Shown: positions 1-11,100 of the stretch, one piece after another
Layout of the letters: each line of letters begins with the position of its first letter
Numbering within the stretch: position 1 is the stretch's first letter
Source of the DNA: Cylicocyclus nassatus
Taxonomy: Eukaryota; Nematoda; Chromadorea; Rhabditida; Strongylidae
Direction of reading: 5' to 3'
Assembly (NCBI GenBank): GCA_958299035.1
Contig: CATQJL010000223.1
Location: 70,415,006-70,479,005 of the forward strand
DNA length: 64,000 nt
Notes under the pieces: generated by a model
Told to the model about the DNA's origin: nothing
Seen by the model: only the letters and a program-made list of their open reading frames with translations
Databases searched by the model: none
Program-made: the position numbers and the translations under genes

Positions 1-1010
1 TTAAAAAACCCCTTTTTGAGGCCATTTTGCTTGAACTGCGGACTCGTCCCAGCAAGCATGAACACTTTGAAAGCAATGTCCTGGTAGAATTTCGTTTCCA
101 GATGTTCGCGTTTTCGGAACCTTCTCGCCATAAGGAACCCATATCTGGGTTTTTCAGCGCCTGAAAGACCCGAAAAAGAGCTTTCTGGTCCGCATTTTGG
201 AAAATACGCTCAAGTGAGCGAGGGCCAGAACGATAAGGCGGGGCGCGAGAGGCTACCGGTATATCTTTACTGAATTGGACATAAAAACTTCGGCAGAAGC
301 TCATTTTCGCCACGCCTCATTATGCCTTGAAAACCCCATATATGGATTCCCCATGGTGAGGAAGGTCAGAAAAGGTGAAAACTTGAATACGAAATTCTGC
401 CGAGACATCGCCTTCAAAAGCAGCGCCCGGGCAAATTGGAACTCTTTCGACTTTAGTGCTTGCTTTTTGACAAGTTTTAGCACCAGCGGCACTCTTTCAA
501 GCCAAAATATACTCGAAATATATAAGAGATTTACGTTTTTATGTATATAGAACCATGGAACATGTATATGGAACCATGCCATGATTAGGTCTGATTGGGG
601 CAAAAAAGATGTTAGTTGAAAGCCTGGCATTCGGCGTTTTACATTAGCAATGCTAGAAAAAAGTATTTTGTCGTACATAATGACCAAAAAAATTGAATAA
701 TGCAATGGATACCATCCGTCAAAGCTTACTTGTACCAAAGTATCTATGTAAATAGTCACTTTTTTATAATTCAAATTGGTGCTCTCTAGCTCTGTCTGAG
801 AATTCTTGCAAAGTAAAGAAGCTCTAGTTATGACTTCCTAAGTTTACCGGGATACCTGCTCAAAACTTACCGGAGGTGTCAGAACAAAAAGGATCTAGAA
901 AGCTCAGAGAAAAGGTGCCAATAAAGATAGTAAGGCAATGACGGATTCATGGTAAGCCGGTGGAACAACTCTGACGTATTCTGTATCATAAATGCCTTCC
1001 AATATCCCCT
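1..1010. repeat. Dispersed direct repeat, copy 1 (partner at about 17840-18400)
   Basis: This sequence resembles 17840-18400 in the same orientation: a shared stretch about bases rich in cysteine-like 'cattttgc..gaactgc' text, the 'agcagcgcccgggcaaatt' stretch, and a shared tract ending near 'ctgtatcataaatgc'. Copy 1 carries an extra 343-bp insertion (71-413) that copy 2 lacks. Because copy 2 follows directly on the segmental duplication ending near 17665, another copy of that duplication could lie just left of the window; this is inference. No convincing coding frame was seen. Confidence 0.65.
71..413. mobile_element. TTAA-type MITE, copy 1 (diverged)
   Basis: The ends are imperfect inverted versions of AGGCAGTGTCCCGGCAG, the termini of the better preserved copy at 50856-51292. 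The flanks read TTGA and TTCA, decayed forms of a TTAA target. The related locus at about 17905 lacks the insert and reads straight through 'ccttgaaagcagcgcccg', giving an empty site. TTAA targets suggest piggyBac-type mobilisation; there is no transposase. Confidence 0.6.
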
Positions 1011-4000
1011 GTGGACATGCAGCAGTTATATCTCAGTATAGCAGTGTTCATTACAGTGGAGTTACATTTCGGAATGGAACCAGTAGACTCATAACTAAGT
1101 GGCAATTACCGTTGGCTCATTGCCAAAAGGTTAAGAAGGCAAAAAAGCAGTCATATGTAGAGTCCCCCCCCCCTCGTCTCAACAGCAACCGAGACATGAG
1201 CTGCGAAAGTCCGCACACCTCTCTCTAATCTATCTTGCCTCGTAAAATCACACATGGTATAAAAAGTCACTCATTCTCAAGCTATGACATTTCTGTAGCG
1301 TATCACATCAGGAGATATGGTACTGAGTAGTTTCGAAAGGGGAATAATTGTTACTTTTTTGCTGTGCATGTGGCTCACACCGCTCCCACACAAATCATTA
1401 CGCATTTTCAAAAGTTACTTATATCTGTCGTAGAAAATGTCCAAGCGACTATTTCTCAAATCATCAAAATTATTTTCATAATTGTGAAGGTACAAATTGG
1501 CTTTGTGAAATGATTTTTAGAGAGGATAGCGCGATGTTTCTCAGAAAAATCCCCCTTTCCTCCCGAACGATTCCTCAATATGCTATGGTACACACTTATC
1601 GCTTACAATCTGACTGGCTTTTCACTACAGTGTAATCTACTTCGACCTCCTTCTGACTTCGGAAATGTAGACTAACGAACGGATTTTTGTTTCCTTGCTT
1701 TTCATCTCAAAAAAGAGGATTCTCCATCTGTAATGATTTACTTAGGAAGCTTTGAAAACTGCGAATGTGTCACCTGCTCATTTACATTGAAGTTTTGCAG
1801 CGTTATTCAGAGAGGTGACCGAATGCTTTCTCGGTTTTTTGTTGTAACTCACTCGAAGAAGGGGTAGAGCACAATTTGATGTTAAGTACGCGAAGGCCCC
1901 CCATATGAGTAATATTTGAGCTGCCGCCTAATTTTAATTGAGAGAAAAAGCTACAAGGTATTAGAAAACTTAGGTCGTTCCATCTTTTCCCAACCGTCTA
2001 ATTCGTTCGTTCGCAACGCTCATAAATTCAGAATTCCTGCGAGCTCTACAAGAACGTGCCTGAGCCAGTTTAGAGGAAGATATGTAACTGAAGAATTGAA
2101 AGGGCCTTACGACCTCAACAACTGATGACATATGGAGCTAATCGCAATAACTCTTAACTTTTTACCTTCCGCATATTTATTCATTTCCACTGATTAGCAT
2201 GCAAAAAATTAGTAAGGGGCTATGCAAGCCTCTTCTAAGTTCAAGAATAGCACTGTTGATTCGTTGATTCGTTGATCGGTACTTTGATCGGTAGATGTAT
2301 CGTATCTGCTGTTGCAGTACCGGCTGACTATATGTCCATTTTGAAAAATATTGTAAGTTAATCGGTCGCCAACAAGTTTCTATAACATCTGTTACAAATG
2401 TCATACCGCCTATTTTCAGGTGATCAGATCATCGCATCCATTTGATTTTTCAGGATATATCAATGGGGACTGATATGTTATCATTTAATTGTTTAGAATG
2501 AGTAAGCTTTTGAAAAAGAGGTTTGAAGGCTGGCCAGAACTAATGCTTCACTACTTTTTTACTGAAGGAAGTATGTAGTTTTATTGCAAGAGGCTGTTGT
2601 GGGTTGCCAAGTTATATTAGCTTGTATAAAATTATTATCAAGCCAGCCTCAAAAATTAATTCACGAGCATTATAACACTGCACCTCACATAGGTGATTAG
2701 GGCACGTGATCTGACTATTATTCAGAATAACACTGAGAACAGCTGCACCAATTGCTGTTTACAAAGCACTTTTAGTGCAATGCTTTATAAAAATTTGGTT
2801 TGAGTACTGTTTTCGCTACATATACAGCTAAACAAATATTGAAGAATGCTCACTGTTTTTGCTCTCATAAGACGGCTATGATGTACTTATCAAATAGTGA
2901 ACACACAATACTCACTCATGACATATATGTACTTGATGTAAGTTTCCTCTTCTGAAAACTAAGAGAAAAGGTGGTAGGAAAGTTGGCTTCTTTCCTAGTA
3001 GTCTTACGCTTACATTTGTACACCTCAAAATATTGTTTTGGGTAATTAAACAAATTGTAGTGCTGGGACTTTCGTAGTGTTTTGTTCAACTAAGCTTGCA
3101 GGTATACTCAGTATGGTAGATTGCCAATATTTTGCATGTGTATTAAGAAGAATAGCAGCATACATCCTTACTTTCTCAGTAAAGTTTGAAAATAGGCGCT
3201 TCAAATTTTCTGTCGCACAAAAATAAGTTCTGCTCAAACAGTAATCAAAACAACAAAAGACTATTACCTCTAGCGAAATTTAATTCTGCCATGTTTGGTT
3301 GTACTAGTGCATATCAAAAGTAATAAGAAATTTACATCTACTCTAGAACTAGCTTGTAATCAAATAAAATAAAGACAGGCTGGTGCTATTCACCTAAGCA
3401 GGCTCGTTCTCTACAAACTGCTATAATTTTCGCTTGAATATCAGAATAGCATAGCTATGTCCAACTTCCCAGCTTTGCAAAATCAAGGTATGACAATAAT
3501 CGAGTTTCGAGCTCATTAAATCTCGAGGATTCTGTTTTAAGATGTACTGCATTTTTTGTTTTGATTTTTTCAAAATTTGAAAAGATTCGTAGATATTAGT
3601 TCAAAACCTCGCTGCAAGCTAGGCTGGGAAACTCAGAGGTAATTTACATTATGATATTTTGATAACTTACCTTAATTCGCAAATGAATGCCCCGCAAAAG
3701 TTTGAATTGAAACTGTAGCGACCACTTTGGATTTTTTCGATTTTTAAATAATTTTGAGAAAATCTGCTCGATATCATGATGTTCGAAAGAGGAAGAAAAG
3801 CTGCCCCGCCTTTCAGATTACTTGTCTGTCATTGATCCAAGTGATTTCGGCGAAAAGTTAAAAATTTGAATAGGAAAATCTTTTATTTATCATTGGCTCA
3901 ATCTGGAAGTTATACAGTAATTAAAATCCAGAAAATAACGAATATGCATTGTATATCATTGTATTATCTTTCCTTATGGTTTCTGCACCTAAATGTTGTG

Positions 4001-5449
4001 AACGTGATTGTTGTGGTCAGCGAGTTTTATGAAGTTTCGAGCTACAAAGTGAGCGAGTGGGAAGGCTTTGTGAGTGTTATTTACAAAGAGTGCATATAAG
4101 TGGTTGTACAGTACTCATCAGTAACTTGCACATATTGTGAAAGATATTTTGATGCTCATCCAGATGAATTGAAAGATTGTCAGACGAATGCATTCATTCA
4201 CTCCTCTAGCTAATAGCAATCCGTTAATAAAATAATGCTCACATTTTTTTAGTTTACAAAGAAGGAAGCACGTACAAGCAACACGTAAGACAAGTCTTTG
4301 ATCAAGCCCAGCTTCAGACAAAGAGGCAATTTTGATAATTCGAAACTTATCTGCAATCCAAATCTAGAAGGCACCTTTAATTAGCAACGTCAGTCGATGA
4401 AGAAAATCAAAAGAATATCTTATGATGTAGAATCTTACTTTGCAAACAAAGAGAGTCTAAAATCACTTGGCGTTCGCAAAGTTGATGGACACGGTATCTT
4501 TATCAAGATGGATTCCTCTTTGAATTCTATTTTAATAACCAAGTAAGGTTAGCAATTAGGAAAAGAGTACCGTTCAAATTCTTGAAATGAGAAGTAATTG
4601 ACTCAAATAACTGTTCTTGAAGTTTCAAAAATATCAAGACTTAGCATTTAGTCCAAATAAGATTGATATTCGAAACAATTCACTTATTGGCTCATTATAA
4701 AAGGCTGAAGAGCAATTATGCAAACGATAGTGAACCGTTAGTGATCAAGATCATAAAATAAACATCACAAAACTCAAAAAAATCTGCTTGATAACTTGCT
4801 TGTTCGAAACAGAAAGGAAAGCTGTTTGCTATTTCCGTCAGCAATAGTGAAACATTCAAAACTGATGATAGCAGTCTTACCTCAACTACTGAATTATGAT
4901 CGTACCCAATTCTTTTTTATACACGTTATGTTTTTAGTTTTTAGATAGATAAAAATGAAATCAAAGTAAGCAGAAATTAACTCTATTGTGGGAGAAATCA
5001 TCTAACAGAACAGGTAATACCTCTTTATTTTTATTATCTCTAATCATACTGCGTATTTCTTTCCAGGTGCTCGTTGTCGATATCAGCTGTTGAAGTGATT
5101 ATGCTGTACAACGACTATGGTTACTATCAACTTAGCGGAACAGCTTTTGAAAACAAAGCCCTTAATGATCAGAGATGCAAGTTTTCAAAAAAAAAAGAAA
5201 GAAAGAATCTTCCTTTTTTAATAAGCTTAATTACATAGGCTCACCAACATTATCAAGTAATCTATTTAGCTAGTAATTTTTTTGAAACATACCTGCACAA
5301 GGTCAGCTCAAAATGACTCTTCCGAATTTTTTTTCATAAGCTGCTACATCCTAGAGTTTGTCACTCTCCTTCAGCAGGTCGGATGAGCGAGGCGACCAGT
5401 ATATATACTCGCTTTCCGAACTTCCGACTTGCTTCTACTAAATTCGTAA
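1011..5449. other. Gene-free AT-rich stretch
   Basis: Only short frames without shared domains, signal peptides or plausible splice-linked continuation were seen. The one item of note is a 14-base match to the nematode SL1 leader at 3038-3051 on the minus strand (see findings). No tRNA fold, long inverted repeat or tandem array was noticed by eye. Confidence 0.5.
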
Positions 5450-5844
5450 AAGCAGTGTTTCGGCAGATTCGCGCCCCTGGGGGATATTGCTATGGTAGCT
5501 CTGGTCATCCCACTGAGCTCCAGGCGCAGTCCGGCTGGTTGATGTTCTCCCTGGGCCGAAAAATAGCCCCTGAACCGGAGCGCGCAACCCCAATCGGCGC
5601 GAGACTTCACGACCGCTCTCTCTCATTGTGCATGCTATCCAAAGCAAAAACTACAGGCAGCAAGGTCTTCGTGCCAGGGCCTCCCAACTTTGCATTAGAA
5701 ATCTCGTCCGAGTTGCCTTTTGGGAACTGAACGCCCCAAAAAAGTCCTTTCACCGGTTTCAAAGCTCAAATTCGTGATTTACTGGTCGAAAAGGCCCAAA
5801 AGATGCAAAAAGATGTGAACACAAAATCTGCCGAGACACTCCTT
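5450..5844. mobile_element. TTAA-type MITE, copy 2 (opposite orientation to copy 3)
   Basis: The left end corresponds to AAGCAGTGTTTCGGCAG and the right end to CTGCCGAGACACTCC, decayed inverted forms of the family termini. The interior matches the reverse complement of 50856-51292 throughout, including the 'gcatgctatccaaagcaa' stretch. Several open frames here (for example 5383-5730) are by-products of this GC-richer non-coding element. Confidence 0.75.
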
Positions 5845-8480
5845 TTATATCGTTTTTGCATCTTCTTGATTTTTGTAACGTCTTGAAGCGTAAAGAATAA
5901 AATACAAATAAAATAAAAATGTGCTCCAGAAAGTATGCACGCTAAAGAGACTAAGGAGATTCTTCTCATAAGCCATAAAAGATCGTATTACTTCACATTT
6001 TCTCCACTGTATGTTAACATTTTGGGATCATGTGCTCAAATGTGTGTTAACAAAATTTTTACAAAGATACGATAGGGCAACAAAATGAGCTTTTTGCCTC
6101 GAATTGTGTTTGAATCAGCTACTTGACCGGGACATTATAGGTGTTGCGCTAAAATTCGATAGTGATCTGATAAGTAAAAACGCAATCATCCGATTGCATG
6201 TTAGTACGCAAGGTTTTTGATTTCAATCAAACGCTCGAAGAAAAAAAAAATACAAATCTGCTAGTTATGGTTGTGTGCTGTAAAATACTACATATAGATG
6301 AAGTTTACATTGAAGGCAAGCAAATCAACAGAGTGATATTGAATGCTGTGCCATAGATGTACCGCATTTCCGAAAAATTTGCTACATCCATGTAATACAA
6401 TTTGCCTTTGTATTAACAATATGTATCGAAAAAATTGCTTATCTAGCAGCTAATCTAAAAAATTAAAGCAGAAACTTCAGACAATTTCATTGTCTATGCT
6501 GAGATATTGTGACTATCTCGTTGTTGTGCACTATGAAAAAATGCTCCTTCAACAATTTTTTTGTATACATCCAGCTTCGATAACATAGGAAAAGAAATTT
6601 TGGCACTAGACTAGTATACTACAAGTCATTCCAATTAGTCAGTTTTATCGCTAAACGGACAGACAGTTTGACAAGTCGCCGACTTGAGGCATTTCGAACA
6701 TCAGCGTCATAAGAATGGTGACTTGCCCTACATCAAATCTAACCAGGGAAACCTGTTTGGTTGAAGTGGCCCTTTCAGATGGAATGTGTACGATGCTGAA
6801 GAGCATGTAACGATCGCTTATCCTGATCCCACTTGGTTTTATGACAAGCCAAAAAAGCGGAAAAACTTTCGGAACGACCTGATATAGTAAAAGTTGGCTT
6901 AGATTAGATGCACAGTATAAAGCAAACATGGATGCGTCCTGGGACTAGTAATACGCTCCAAATAGAAATCAACGCTGCAAGGGTGTTTGGGGGGACCGCA
7001 AATGTCTTTATACAGGAAATAGGGATGAAAAGTTCGATACATTTTTGGACATCCTGTATTTTTTTGTATAGATCCCGGCCATTAATAAAAGAACATCATT
7101 CATTAGTAACATCGCTGATCAACATGAAAGCATTGTGCGTTGGCATTGAAGATAGTCATCTTCTGCTCTAAATATCTTTGTATTTTTCTATTCTTCGTTG
7201 GCGGTTTGTTTTAATGAAAGCAGAGATAACATAGATAACTAAGCCACGGGATAGGGTATCCAAAAGTCAACGTACAGTCGGTATTTAAGATTGATTACTT
7301 ATTTCCTGAGTGTTTATTTTGAATACACAACGCATTTTTGAGATTCATATTGCAAGCACAACGACTGAATTTGTCAAACTGCAAGGTCGCACAAAAATCG
7401 CATTTAATTCAACCTACTTCAAATATTGTTAAATAGATAAAAAGGATAAAATCTTTGCTAAGTATAGACAAGGCCAAAACAGAGGCCAACTTTTCCAGTC
7501 AAGCTCTGGGCATGCTAGGTTTTGATCGAATGCCAAGAACACACCGAAGCAGCTTTTTGAACTTGTCTTGACCAATACGCTTTGCAGCTGTTTACTGCGA
7601 TATATTCTAATTATACTAAATTTCTTTATATCCATTGAGAGCTTGAACAATCTCGTCATGATGTAAAAATCTGCAGCATGTCACTTTGAATTCTTAACCA
7701 TTTCATAGCTACCATCATATTGAGCAAACAATTATAGCCTTCTAGTTTCAATAAGAATTTAATGGCACAAAGCTTCAAAAAAAGCTAAAATTAAGACACC
7801 CTATAAGTGCATCACTTACTATACCCAAAATCCACTCTTGATGCTGATTCGCTGCTACGAAGGTTGTAGAAAATGAAGACCACGGAGCCTGTATGCCGGA
7901 TATGTGAGATCGTTTCCAGACATTGGCTTGGGATTGAGGTGCATGAAATAACTTTACAGTGCAAAGAACTCTCTGAGGACAAGACGCACTATACAATGTG
8001 ACTCCACCAAAAGATTGCTTGAAGGTCTGCAACAAACAGCAGCAGAGTTTGCAATAAAGTTTTTTTTCGACATTGCACATAAATGTTGATTTTTGGCATA
8101 TGGCTACTTGTTAATATGATTTCATCAATTCAGTGTTGTAAAACTTGACTTGCCTTCATATTGAGAAATTGAGTATAGCGGCAAGCATGTCTAAGATCCT
8201 AGGCTGTCCGTGCGAATTTTGGCACAGTTTTGCTTGTGAATGTGGATAGGGAGGAAAGAAACATTAGAGAGACTGCTCAAGTGGTTTCACAGCTAAAAAA
8301 GAATCTGCCTCACCCCCCCCCCTAACCCTACCTCATCTTACCTAGCGGAGAAAATGCAACCTTGTAATTTTCGAAGCATGAGCGAGAGATTGAGGGACTA
8401 GGGTTAGGACTCATTTATTGCATTGTGTGGTAGGTTCGTTTTTTGGCTTTTTCTTAATATTTGATAGCGTAGTATCTGGC
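5845..8480. other. Gene-free stretch with a mariner-like end fragment
   Basis: No supportable gene was found. Around 6863-6882 there is 'ctttcggaacgacctgatat', close to the terminus of the mariner-like MITEs at 15433-16148 and 49008-49989, so a decayed or solitary terminus is likely. A C-run near 8310-8322 is followed by 'ctaaccctacc', with an approximate inverted partner 'agggttagg' near 8400. Short frames such as 7775-8080 (-) lack a signal peptide or recognisable domain. Confidence 0.45.
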
Positions 8481-8489
8481 AGAGTTAAT

Positions 8490-9546
8490 CGCTCGAAAGC
8501 TTGAAGTCTGCTCTGCCAAACTGACGAATCTTTTTCTCAACTTACAGAAAATCTCAAAAAATGTCTCCCTTAGGAAGAAAAAATCTCAGAGGCACAAAAA
8601 TTATCTTCGACACCTTCCATGTTTATCTCAATGGTAAAATCATACAACAACTTGACAGCAAACTAAATACCTATGTAGGTACTCAGTATCTGTGCTCTCT
8701 TCTTTCATCTAATGTCGAAAGAGTTCACTGCAAAACTTGGAAAAGCAGGACTTTTCCGCTACGGCTTTTTGTCTAGGGTGTCCAATTTTGCTTTCAACAG
8801 AGCCTAATTAAATTCGATGATTCTTAACCCTAGACCACTCGTTTCCACCGTCAGGGTGCCTCCACAAAACTAAAATGTTGACGTTAAAAAATCTCAAAAA
8901 TAGGCCCATCTTCAAATTCACCAAATAGAATTGCGAACTTCTAGCACTTTTTTGTTAAAAATCTATAACAGATGCTGCATTCTCTCAATACAAGTCGGAG
9001 TTCTCGAGCTGTTTACAAACAGCTTCCGAGCATTCGAAGAACGGCAAAATAATTGAAATGATTTCAAAAGTCTATTCAAAACTTGAGAAGTCTCTCAATC
9101 TTGTACATGAGGACTAGGCAAAAAAGCAACAGAACTAATTGAGAGCTTTCAGAAACACATTTATATCTTATAAAAGCTCAAAATTGCGAGACTATCACAT
9201 AGTCTCAAGCAGATATTTTTCTGACAAAAGTGGCAACAAAAGAGGCTCTGTTCAAAATTCACCTGGCCATACCATCAGTAATGTTGAAAAAGTTGAATCC
9301 GTAATGGCCAAGACATGGAATAGCTGTTTTGATTATCATGCCAATAATATCATCAGAAACAGTTCCGAAAATGTGGTTAATTTCAAACACGCCTCAAAAA
9401 CTCGTCCTACCTACTTTATTTACGCTCCGCATTCTTTCGCGCAACACTTTACAGAGGCAAATGTTTTTCGAGAGGATTTCAGGCCGGTGCCTGGGACCAT
9501 AATATTTGTTGATAGTTACATCTACTTCAATCTCTATGCGTTATGA
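8490..9546 (+). pseudogene. Possible decayed coding region, family unknown
   Basis: Between about 8517 and 8800 one frame reads as Lys/Glu/Ser/Gln-rich, helix-like protein interrupted by single TAG/TAA codons. Between about 8960 and 9117 a different frame reads similarly and ends in TAG, and a further frame opens at 9139-9546 (135 codons). The amino-acid mix resembles coiled-coil protein rather than random AT-rich translation, and the stops are isolated, so an eroded gene is one reading. I recognise no domain and see no paralogue in the window. Chance open frames remain a real alternative, so this is a weak call. Confidence 0.2.
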
Positions 9547-10380
9547 ATACATATCAGGATTTCCTGACATCGGTTGAAATATCTTCATTTTGGATTATTT
9601 ATTTACAAGGTGTGATGTTGGTCTGGCTTCTTTGATGGAAAGAGAGCTTATTTCTGGAGATTAAGACAGCTCTGTAATCAGCTTTACATGTCCTTCGACA
9701 GAACTCAAATTACAAACTTGTGATTTATTGGTAGTATGTTTATTCCTCCTTGGTTTGCTTATAGCTCCAACAGTTGCAGTTAAGACCCTTATGTGCGACC
9801 TAAGAGGGCTCTACGTAGCCTTACCACCTCCTTCAAAACTCATATTTTTGAGCCAAAAAGTAGCTGAAGACAAACAGTTCAGTTGAAGTACCAGTATGAT
9901 TTTTTTAGAGCCCGAATTCGGGTGAAAGCAAGCAAGAAAATGTTTAAGGCGCACAATTTTTCATAATGTAAAAGCAAGTACACGGATATTTATCAAAATA
10001 AGGCTCACATAAAAGTTTGAGGCCTACGAATACAGTAGTAGAATGAAGATGAAGACACCTCTAAATAACTGGGGAATTACCACTTACCCATCTTATAATA
10101 AAATACAGGATGTGTCAAAAAATGTGCCTATTGTTTGATCGTTAATAACTCTCTTGTCTTGAAGTCATTCGAAAAAGTTTAGGAACCGTTTTGTGAATGA
10201 AAGTGTTTGAAACCGGCTTCAACCTCAATAGACATGCCGTGAAGAAGGAATCGGTTATGCAGTAAAGAAGGAATCAGTATTTGATCTCCATTATTGTAAA
10301 GTTAGAAAAGAATTTTCGAAGTGGATTTTGCTACGTGCAGGGTCACATTTTACCCTAGAAATGAAACGAAGCGACCTGAA
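9547..10380. other. Gene-free stretch before the hAT-like MITE
   Basis: No coding support was seen. A 'tacaggatgtgtcaaaaaatg' sequence near 10105-10125 resembles the TACAGGGTGTCCCAAAAGT terminus of the element at 32703-33382 and may be a remnant of that family. The last eight bases (10373-10380, GACCTGAA) are the target duplication of the next element. Confidence 0.4.
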
Positions 10381-11100
10381 CAGGGCTCAGCACAGCTGGC
10401 ACCGGATCAAGCTGGATATCGTTTTTGGGGCGAAAAGCAAAGGGGATATCGTTTCTACAGGGCCGAGGCGAAGAACTGCCGCAAAAATACCGCCGGCATG
10501 CCACCGGCATGCCATTGGCAAGCTGTCCATCAACAAACAAAGGCGTTGTTTTCAGCCAAATCGCAATAGTATGACACCAAATTTGGTGTGTGCATGTGCG
10601 TTGGTGGACCGGAACTACGGGCCAAAAATTTATGAAAACTTATGTGAATGAAAGCTGTGCCGAACTTTTTTCTGAATTAGCTGGCACCGTGCCAGCTGAG
10701 TGCCAGCTGAGCTGGCACCGACACTTTGCTCACATAAGTTTTCATACTTTTTCAAATAAAATGTATCTACACTGTGAAAGATTACGGAGAAGAAACAGTT
10801 TCATAATGTTCTCTTTTCAGCGTTTTATAGCAATTTGAAAACACTCGGTCCGCTCCGCAGTCGAAAAATCGGCTTTTTCTGCTTCTCAAGATGTGATTCG
10901 ACCACTTAAAAAGCTCAGAAAGCTGTGAAAAGTTCTTTCATGAAATCAGAAATGCATGAAAACACTACTACATGTTTTACATAATATAAAAATGATGACG
11001 GGTTCTCAAAACAGGTCAAAAGGGACTTCGTACGAAATTTTCAATATCAAACGGGACTTCGTTTCGAAATTTCGCTGGTGCCAGCTCGTGCCGGGCCCTG
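10381..11100. mobile_element. hAT-like non-autonomous element, 720 bp, with 8-bp target duplication
   Basis: The left end CAGGGCTCAGCACAGCTGGC and the right end, whose reverse complement begins CAGGGCCCGGCACGAGCTGGC when read inward, are imperfect inverted repeats. The element is flanked on both sides by GACCTGAA (10373-10380 and 11101-11108). CAGGG-type termini with 8-bp duplications are characteristic of hAT transposons. The interior holds short internal repeats of TGCCAGCTGAG and CGGCATGCCAC type and no transposase frame. A shorter relative is at 35239-35482. Confidence 0.85.

Noticed and set aside
8310..8420. CCCTAA / TTAGGG-like text suggesting telomeric repeats
   Set aside because: Only one or two imperfect copies; nematode telomeres (TTAGGC) are absent.
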